Assembly: GCA_001781275.1 (NCBI GenBank)
Contig: MFLH01000040.1
Coordinates: 14,208-19,441, forward strand
DNA length: 5,234 bases
Direction of reading: 5' to 3'
Origin: Candidatus Kaiserbacteria bacterium RIFCSPHIGHO2_02_FULL_54_11b
GTDB taxonomy: Bacteria; Patescibacteriota; Minisyncoccia; Phycocordibacterales; UBA2100
The stretch's first letter is position 1. The number at the start of each line of letters is the position of its first letter. The translations under genes and the position numbers were made by a program. Under the pieces are notes generated by a model that saw only the letters and a program-made list of their open reading frames with translations, made no database searches and was not told where the DNA came from. Of the stretch, positions 1-5,234 are shown one piece after another.

Positions 1-786
1 ATTGAAAGCGCGATTATCGTATTCGGGAAAACTCGTGATCGCGATTATCTCGCCGGTGTGCACATCCATGATGATACCCGCGCCGCCCTGATACTGTTGT
101 GCTCGCGCCGCCTCCGAAAGGATCCGGTAAAACTGGCTCTGGATATCCGCATCGATCGAGAGCGTGAGGTCTTTGCCCGGTTGCGGCGGCGTCACGATAT
201 TCTCTCTCTGGATAGTCCTCCGTGCATCGGTCTCCACCATAGAACTCCCGTTCTCGCCTTTGAGGGTGTCGTTGAATGCAAGCTCGACGCCTGATTTACC
301 GATAAACTCCTCGCGCCACCAATTCCCTTTTGAATCTGCTTTCGGGTATTGGATAAATCCCAAAACGTGCGCCAGGCCGGGTCGTTCGATATAGTTTCGT
401 TGCGCATATTCTGTGCCGCTCGTCCCGCCGGAAGCCAGGTCCGCAGGATCACCGTCCCGTGCCTCGTTCCACGCGAGCTTGGTGCCGTGTCTATCGAGGA
501 TGAGCCCGCGCGTCGCGAAAACGATAGTACTATCGAGCGTGTTGTTGCGGGAAATATCGGCGTACGCAGCCCCTTGGACGACTTCAAGACTAAATGCACG
601 GACCGCGAAGACGATTACGACCAAACAAAAGACGAGGCCGACCGCGATAATGGTCCGATTGGAGAGCGCCTGGACGACGCGCCCTTCAAATTGTATGGCG
701 TTGTGACCCGGTAAATTCGAAGAATCAAGAAATATCTCATCGGGCGCGATGTCAGGCATGTTTGGCGGCCGTCGAAAAAATCTCAT
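1..786 (-). CDS. mrdA: Penicillin-binding protein 2, elongasome transpeptidase (N-terminal 262 residues, cut by window edge)
   Basis: Class B PBP that cross-links peptidoglycan peptides during lateral wall growth; it is anchored in the inner membrane with its catalytic part outside. Seen: a cytoplasmic tail with a DEIFLDSSNLP segment (17-27), one membrane helix at about 45-65 (TIIAVGLVFCLVVIVFAV region), then the class B pedestal signature RGLILDRHGTKLA (93-105), AHVLGF (139-144), GKSGVELAFNDTLKGENGS (163-181), and the entry to the transpeptidase domain DLTLSIDADIQ (206-216) and GIIMDVHTGEIIA (237-249). The catalytic SxxK, SxN and KTG motifs would lie beyond base 1, so activity cannot be judged here. 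The start is uncertain: ATG at 786 (MRFFRR) is chosen because it gives a basic N-terminus and sits 20 bases after mreD; ATG at 759 is possible, and an in-frame stop at 799-801 excludes anything further upstream. Neither has a clear Shine-Dalgarno. Position after mreBCD supports PBP2 over the division-specific PBP3/FtsI. Confidence 0.9.
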   Translation of the reverse strand, partial: MRFFRRPPNMPDIAPDEIFLDSSNLPGHNAIQFEGRVVQALSNRTIIAVGLVFCLVVIVFAVRAFSLEVVQGAAYADISRNNTLDSTIVFATRGLILDRHGTKLAWNEARDGDPADLASGGTSGTEYAQRNYIERPGLAHVLGFIQYPKADSKGNWWREEFIGKSGVELAFNDTLKGENGSSMVETDARRTIQRENIVTPPQPGKDLTLSIDADIQSQFYRILSEAARAQQYQGGAGIIMDVHTGEIIAITSFPEYDNRAFN

Positions 787-806
787 ACACGCAGTATCTC
801 ATAGAC

Positions 807-1079
807 TCACGGCCGCAAGAATTGACTGCGGAGAGGTGCGCAGATCCATACGAGCACGAGCCCCGCGATCAGAAATATGGGGATCTGGAAACCGAGGCTC
901 GGGAGCCACAGAAGGTCCACGACGAGTCCTATGACGAATACTTCCCACGCGGGATAGCGTAGTGCCAAAACGATCATGCAGATAAGCGGGACCCACCATG
1001 GTGCAAAAAATGCGCCGAGCATACCGATCGCGGCTACGGTGAAGCGGATCTTAATTTCTGACGGGGAGAATATAGACAT
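807..1079 (-). CDS. mreD: Very short MreD-like rod-shape membrane protein (90 aa)
   Basis: Probable inner-membrane partner of MreC in the elongasome. Seen: a 90-residue, almost wholly hydrophobic protein with three or four membrane segments (about 13-26, 29-40, 44-59, 64-80) and a short basic tail (PLRSQFLRP). The stretch GLVVDLLWLPSLGF (51-64) resembles the G-x-x-x-D-L-L...LG signature of MreD, and the gene sits exactly where mreD belongs, between mreC and mrdA. MreD proteins are usually around 160 residues, so this is about half size, yet there is no stop or frameshift scar and the C-terminus is a clean tail, so it looks like a reduced form and not a pseudogene. The chosen ATG at 1079 overlaps the end of mreC by 29 bases; an in-frame ATG at 1121 would add 14 residues of MreC-antiphase sequence and is less likely. 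Name rests on position plus one motif. Confidence 0.7.
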   Translation of the reverse strand: MSIFSPSEIKIRFTVAAIGMLGAFFAPWWVPLICMIVLALRYPAWEVFVIGLVVDLLWLPSLGFQIPIFLIAGLVLVWICAPLRSQFLRP

Positions 1080-1819
1080 ACTTGAGTGACGCAAGGTTGA
1101 CCGGAAGTACGATAGAAACATCTTGTGATGCACTCGCCGAACTCGAGGCGACGTTCCCGACGATGCCAATGGGGCGCTGACCGAACGCGGGAGCGACGAC
1201 CGGCTGGCCTACCGTGATCGAAAGTGCGCGCGGGACGCTTGCGCGTGCATTGCCGCCACCAGAGCCCGCCGCAGAGATAGACGCACTTCCTACAATCGCC
1301 TCGATCGTTGCGCTCGGCGCAAATACTTCGGTGACGACGGCGGTATGCGCGCCGGTATCGGTTACCGTCCCTACGACGAATCCCCCGCTTGTAAGGACAA
1401 GACTGCCGCGCGCAATGCCGTCCGAATCCCCCGCCCCGATCAAGAACGTGCCGTAAGGGGAAGAGCGTATCGATGAGACAACCGGCGCTGTCATCCCCTC
1501 CGTACCACTAGGGAGGCTCTCAATGAGGTGCACGAGAGCACGGAGCTCTTCGTTTTCCGTGCGTAGGGCTTCGAAACCACCCGCACGCTCTTCATACTGC
1601 GTAAGTTGTTCTGAGAGTACGCGATTTTTCGCTTCGAGCGAAGCGCGCGTGGCAAGGAGCCCGCTCCCCTTGATGCTTGCTCCCACCCGCCCAGACCACT
1701 CTGCCATTACGACGACCCCTCCACGCAAAAGGTGCCGGATCGATCCGCCGGTCAAAATATCCAGCGCAAACAAAAAGACAACGAGTGTTGTAATCACGAG
1801 CAACCGCCCGTTGCGGCTC

Positions 1820-1845
<26 letters not shown>
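1051..1845 (-). CDS. mreC: Rod shape-determining protein MreC
   Basis: Bitopic inner-membrane scaffold whose periplasmic domain binds PBP2 and couples it to MreB/MreD. Seen in the 264-residue product: a short basic cytoplasmic tail (RQNKSRNGR), a single membrane helix at about 14-31 (LLVITTLVVFLFALDILTG), a coiled-coil stretch at about 67-108 rich in E, L and R (RASLEAKNRVLSEQLTQYEE, ALRTENEELRALV), then the beta-rich MreC domain with SSPYGTFLIGAGDSDGIARG (128-147), GGFVVGTVTD (154-163) and a C-terminal lobe GQPVVAPAFGQRPIGIVGNV (213-232) ending YVYILPVRN. A Ser/Ala/Gly-rich linker (186-203) joins the two lobes. Length is normal for the family. The start is taken at the double ATG 1845/1842, overlapping mreB by 26 or 23 bases; the open frame runs on upstream to 1893, but those residues are translated from mreB sequence in another frame and do not look like MreC. 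Confidence 0.95.
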
Positions 1846-2899
<1,054 letters not shown>

Positions 2900-2904
2900 A
2901 CCCG

Positions 2905-4158
2905 TTATGCGCGGATGCGTTTGATGACTTCGTCTTCAGACACGATTGCCGTCCCACCGTTGTGCCGGCCGCTCAGCTCGACGCCGCCTTCAGCCATGGT
3001 CTTTTCAGAGACGACGATGCGCATGGGGATCCCGATCAAATCGGCATCGGCAAACTTTTCTCCCGCGCGGGACTCGCGATCATCGTAGAGTGCTTCGACG
3101 CCGTTCTCGTTGAGCAGTTCGTAGAGGCGGTCGGCTTCCGCGACGACGTCCGCGTTGCCGCCCGAAATCGAGATGAGGTGAACGCGGAATGGCGCTACCT
3201 CTTTGGGCCACACAATACCTTTTTCGTCGGAGAGCACTTCGACGATGGTTCCCATCAAGCGACCCGGACCAATGCCGTAGCAGCCCATAACGACTGACTG
3301 CTCATTCCCCTTCTCATCTTTGAACTTGAGACCGAGCGCGTCCGAGAAGCGGGTTCCGAGTGGGAAAATGTTGCCCACCTCTATCGCTTTCACCTCTTCG
3401 AGCTCGCTCTTTTCGATGCCGAGCTCAGCGAGCACTTCATCGGTGTAGACCTCTTTGTTGACGGCAATGCCCTTCCCCCTATGGAGATGGATGGTGTCTT
3501 CTCCAGCATCGGAGAGCGTCTGGAATTCATCGCTAAATTTCGAGAAAGAACCGCCCGAGGCAAAGGTGCGGAAGGTCTGTTCGCCGAGCCCGACGCGCTT
3601 GAATATTTTCATGTACGCGGCGGCGCATTTCTCATAGAACTCGCGGAACTCTTCCTCGCTTCTACTGAAGGAGTAGAGATCCTTCATCACAAATTCGCGG
3701 GTACGCATGATACCGCTTTTTGCGCGCATTTCGTTGCGGAATTTCGTCTGGAATTGGTAGACGTATTTCGGTAGATCTTTGTACGACTCCACATATTCCG
3801 TCATGAGTTCGGTGAGCGGCTCCTCGTGCGTCGTCCCGAGCCCTAGCTCGCCACCGCCCTTGAGTTCCGTCTTGAACCAGACGTCGATCGCAGCGTCGTC
3901 CCATCGTCCCGTCTTTTTCCATGCGGCCGGACTTTGCAGTGCTGTGAGGGTCATTTCTTGTCCGCCGATTGCATTCATCTCCTCACGAATGATCTGCTCG
4001 ATCCTTTTGAATACTCGAAGTCCGAGTGGCAGGTACGAATATACGCCCGCCATTTCTTTGTGGATGAATCCGCCGCGGATAAGAAGCTGCGCATTTTTTG
4101 CGACTTCATCTTTGGGTGCGTGCTTGCGCGTTTTCGTGAAGAGCTGTGATTGCCGCAT
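2905..4158 (-). CDS. proS: Prolyl-tRNA synthetase, short form without the editing insertion
   Basis: Class II aminoacyl-tRNA synthetase that charges tRNA-Pro in the cytoplasm. Seen in the 417-residue product: motif 1 region LPLGLRVFKRIEQIIREEM (43-61) to LTALQSP (71-77); the TTHEEPLTELM loop (109-119); motif 2 KFRNEMRAKSGIMRTREFVM (139-158); motif 3 GCYGIGPGRLMGTIVE (292-307) with its conserved Arg 300; and a C-terminal anticodon-binding domain from about 323 (APFRVHLISI, YDDRESRAGEKFADADLIGI, MRIVVSEK). Typical bacterial ProS is about 570 residues with a ~180-residue editing domain (INS) between motifs 2 and 3; here only some 38 residues join GEDTI (219-223) to EVGNIFPLG (260-268), so INS is absent. 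Start: ATG at 4158 (MRQSQLF) matches where the family begins. The frame stays open to an ATG at 4230, but the extra 24 residues overlap the promoter and do not resemble ProS. No Shine-Dalgarno is visible before 4158. It appears to lead the mre operon. Confidence 0.96.
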   Translation of the reverse strand: MRQSQLFTKTRKHAPKDEVAKNAQLLIRGGFIHKEMAGVYSYLPLGLRVFKRIEQIIREEMNAIGGQEMTLTALQSPAAWKKTGRWDDAAIDVWFKTELKGGGELGLGTTHEEPLTELMTEYVESYKDLPKYVYQFQTKFRNEMRAKSGIMRTREFVMKDLYSFSRSEEEFREFYEKCAAAYMKIFKRVGLGEQTFRTFASGGSFSKFSDEFQTLSDAGEDTIHLHRGKGIAVNKEVYTDEVLAELGIEKSELEEVKAIEVGNIFPLGTRFSDALGLKFKDEKGNEQSVVMGCYGIGPGRLMGTIVEVLSDEKGIVWPKEVAPFRVHLISISGGNADVVAEADRLYELLNENGVEALYDDRESRAGEKFADADLIGIPMRIVVSEKTMAEGGVELSGRHNGGTAIVSEDEVIKRIRA

Positions 4159-4167
4159 AGTGCGCGC

Positions 4168-4195
4168 ATTGTACGCGGAAATAAAGAGAATACAA
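4168..4195 (-). promoter_or_regulatory. Predicted sigma-70-type promoter for proS (and probably the mre genes)
   Basis: On the minus strand a -10 box TACAAT (4173-4168, five of six consensus bases) is preceded by a weak -35 TTGTAT (4195-4190) with a 16-base spacer. Transcription would begin about 7-10 bases after the box, at or within three bases of the ATG at 4158. With no Shine-Dalgarno present, the message may be leaderless. Predicted by eye only. Confidence 0.55.
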
Positions 4196-4198
4196 AAG

Positions 4199-4226
4199 TT
4201 GACAGTTGTGCTGGCTGTTCTACAGT
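4199..4226 (+). promoter_or_regulatory. Predicted sigma-70-type promoter for the small plus-strand gene
   Basis: A perfect -35 box TTGACA (4199-4204) is followed after 16 bases by TACAGT (4221-4226, four of six consensus bases). Initiation would fall near 4233, leaving a leader of about 25 bases that contains the ribosome binding site. Its -35 box is only three bases from the -35 of the divergent proS promoter, so the two polymerases would bind back to back. Confidence 0.6.
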
Positions 4227-4243
4227 ACACCCTTCATCAACCT

Positions 4244-4250
4244 AAGGGAG
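4244..4250 (+). promoter_or_regulatory. Strong Shine-Dalgarno that fixes the start of the small gene
   Basis: AAGGGAG ends 8 bases before the ATG at 4259, a standard spacing. It decides the start: the frame is open far upstream (to about 3779), but that part is antisense to proS. It is the clearest ribosome binding site in the window; the minus-strand genes have weak ones or none. Confidence 0.75.
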
Positions 4251-4258
4251 ACACGGTG

Positions 4259-4585
4259 ATGGATTTGCTCTTTGCGCGGGTTCCTTGGAGCATTCCATCG
4301 CTCCTGGAACTCTGCAGAAGATATAACCGCCTGAACAACGAGTACACGCAGGCGGCACGGAGACTTGGCGATGGCCCATATCACATCTGGCTCGATGACG
4401 GACCGACAGAGGTCAATGTCATGGCGCTCAAATTCATGCGCGGCTTCACCTACGACCAGGCTCTCGATTTTTGCTGGATGATCTGGGGTCTCCGACAATA
4501 TCAACCCGAGGGAGAAGCCGATCGTGACTGGGATGCCGTCGTCGGCTGTTACCTCTCGACGATGCTCGAGAGGCCGCCGCGTTAA
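4259..4585 (+). CDS. Small protein of unknown function (108 aa), own transcription unit
   Basis: I do not recognise this protein. It is the only plus-strand gene, inserted between rseP and proS, and it is flanked by a good promoter (4199-4226), a strong Shine-Dalgarno (4244-4250) and a strong terminator (4614-4644), which together make it convincing as an expressed single-gene unit. Seen: 108 residues, soluble, no signal peptide and no membrane segment, slightly acidic (15 Asp/Glu against 12 Arg/Lys, only one of them Lys). It is rich in Trp (10, 44, 73, 76, 91) with three Cys (19, 72, 97) that form no metal-binding pair. The N-terminal third looks helical (PSLLELCRRYNRLNNEYTQA, 13-32), followed by a short acidic turn (IWLDDGPTEV, 43-52) and a second probable helix pair (MALKFMRGFTYDQALDFCWM, 55-74). 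A GTG directly before the ATG is a possible alternative start. Could be a lineage-specific small protein; no function is proposed. Confidence 0.75.
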   Translation: MDLLFARVPWSIPSLLELCRRYNRLNNEYTQAARRLGDGPYHIWLDDGPTEVNVMALKFMRGFTYDQALDFCWMIWGLRQYQPEGEADRDWDAVVGCYLSTMLERPPR

Positions 4586-4613
4586 CATGATCGGCGGTCA
4601 GACATACGGATGG

Positions 4614-4644
4614 CCCCGGCGCGCAGCGCCGGGGTTTTGTTTTT
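4614..4644 (+). terminator. Intrinsic (Rho-independent) terminator of the small gene
   Basis: A perfect 9-bp GC stem, CCCCGGCGC (4614-4622) and GCGCCGGGG (4626-4634), closes a GCA loop and is followed by TTTTGTTTTT (4635-4644). It lies 28 bases after the stop of the small gene. On the minus strand the hairpin has no following T tract, so it is directional. Its T tract overlaps the stop codon of the convergent rseP. Confidence 0.92.
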
Positions 4645-5234
4645 ATGCCAACAAGCGACCGATGTCTTGGTACGTGACGACCACCATGAGAAGTACGATG
4701 AGCGCGATGCCGACCGCATTCAATGCCTGGACCGCAAGCCGGGGCGCACTGCGCCTCATGATCGCTTCGACGCCAAGTACAAAGAGACGCCCGCCATCCA
4801 AGGCTGGTATCGGGATGAGATTGATGATAGCGAGATTGATGGAGATAAGCGCCGCAAACATGAGGACCGCCCCCAAGCCATTTTGTGATGCATCGCCCAC
4901 GTAGCTCACGATCCCAACCGGACCCACCACAGAGGAAATATCCGGCGCGCCGCGAATAGCTCCGAGAAAGAGTGTCCACAGATCGTTCGCGACCATTTTG
5001 AAGGCGCTGCCCGTCTGATAGAAAGCGCTCACGAAAGCCTCGCCCCATGGCTTCGACTCTGTGGCAATAAGGACGAGCGCCACGCCGAGCGCGGGCTGGC
5101 CGGCCGCGTTGGGCAAGACCGCATTTGCTGGAGTCATCGTCGCGACCGAGCTCGCACCTTCGTGTATGTAGGACACGCTGACCGGCTCACCTGCACGCAC
5201 GCGCACAAAATCAACGACGTTTTGCGACGTCAGG
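4643..5234 (-). CDS. rseP: RseP-type site-2 zinc metalloprotease (C-terminal 196 residues, cut by window edge)
   Basis: Intramembrane protease of family M50 that cuts membrane-embedded substrates such as anti-sigma factors or leftover signal peptides. Seen: the open frame enters at the right edge inside what looks like the end of a PDZ domain (SQNVVDFVRVRAGEPVSVSY), followed by a loop and GVALVLIATESKPWGEAFVSAF, GPVGIVSYVG (a GPVGI segment common in this family), and a membrane helix LMFAALISINLAIINLIPIP leading to ALDGGRLF. LDGGR is the second metal-binding motif, whose Asp is the third zinc ligand. A last membrane helix, ALIVLLMVVVTYQDIGRLL, ends the protein. The HExxH motif would be in the missing N-terminal half. 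The GTG at 5206 is not a start; coding continues beyond the window. The stop sits in the T tract of the opposing terminator. The rseP then proS order recalls rasP-proS of Firmicutes. Confidence 0.93.
   Translation of the reverse strand, partial: LTSQNVVDFVRVRAGEPVSVSYIHEGASSVATMTPANAVLPNAAGQPALGVALVLIATESKPWGEAFVSAFYQTGSAFKMVANDLWTLFLGAIRGAPDISSVVGPVGIVSYVGDASQNGLGAVLMFAALISINLAIINLIPIPALDGGRLFVLGVEAIMRRSAPRLAVQALNAVGIALIVLLMVVVTYQDIGRLLA

Noticed and set aside
192..599. Minus-strand open frame of 135 codons
   Set aside because: It is an out-of-frame shadow of the PBP2 gene, which runs through the same bases with recognisable class B PBP motifs.
4159..4230. N-terminal extension of ProS to ATG 4230
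   Set aside because: The extra 24 residues are unlike ProS and cover both predicted promoters; the family-like start is ATG 4158.
3779..4258. Upstream extension of the small plus-strand gene
   Set aside because: These codons are antisense to proS motif 1 and 2 sequence, and the strong Shine-Dalgarno fixes the start at 4259.
4220..4588. Minus-strand open frame of 122 codons opposite the small gene
   Set aside because: No promoter, ribosome binding site or known motif; the plus strand has promoter, Shine-Dalgarno and terminator in the right order for the 108-residue gene.
4446..5048. Minus-strand open frame of 200 codons over the rseP end
   Set aside because: Arg/Ser/His-rich shadow of rseP in another frame; the real frame carries the LDGGR and GPVGI motifs and membrane helices.

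Overview
The window is an ordinary, densely packed piece of a bacterial chromosome. It carries housekeeping genes for cell elongation, proline charging and membrane proteolysis, almost all on the minus strand. Several traits suggest a small-genome bacterium of the Parcubacteria/Patescibacteria (CPR) type with moderately high GC: a short prolyl-tRNA synthetase without the editing insertion, a 90-residue MreD-like protein, overlapping genes, and a PBP2 N-terminus with a DEIFLDSSNLP segment. This lineage call is an inference from protein style, not from a marker gene, and I hold it at about 0.6.

Layout, read from the right edge along the minus strand. (1) 5234-4643: C-terminal part of a site-2 protease (RseP type), cut by the window edge. 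(2) 4259-4585, on the opposite (plus) strand: a small gene for a 108-residue protein I do not recognise, with its own promoter, a strong ribosome binding site and a strong intrinsic terminator. (3) 4158-2905: proS, starting from a promoter that lies back to back with that of the small gene. (4) 2899-1820 mreB, (5) 1845-1051 mreC, (6) 1079-807 a very short mreD, (7) 786-1 the N-terminal part of a class B penicillin-binding protein (PBP2/mrdA), cut by the left edge.

proS, mreB, mreC, mreD and mrdA are separated by 20 bases or less, or overlap, and no promoter or terminator was seen between them, so they probably form one transcript started at the proS promoter. MreB is the cytoplasmic actin-like filament. 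MreC and MreD link it to the periplasmic PBP2 transpeptidase, so four of the five genes build the elongasome, the machine for lateral wall growth. RodA, the usual partner of PBP2, is not in the window and could lie beyond base 1.

No RNA genes, insertion sequences, CRISPR arrays or phage genes were seen. There is no non-coding stretch longer than about 100 bases. The least explained element is the small plus-strand gene inserted between rseP and proS; the short MreD and the editing-domain-less ProS are the other points worth attention.
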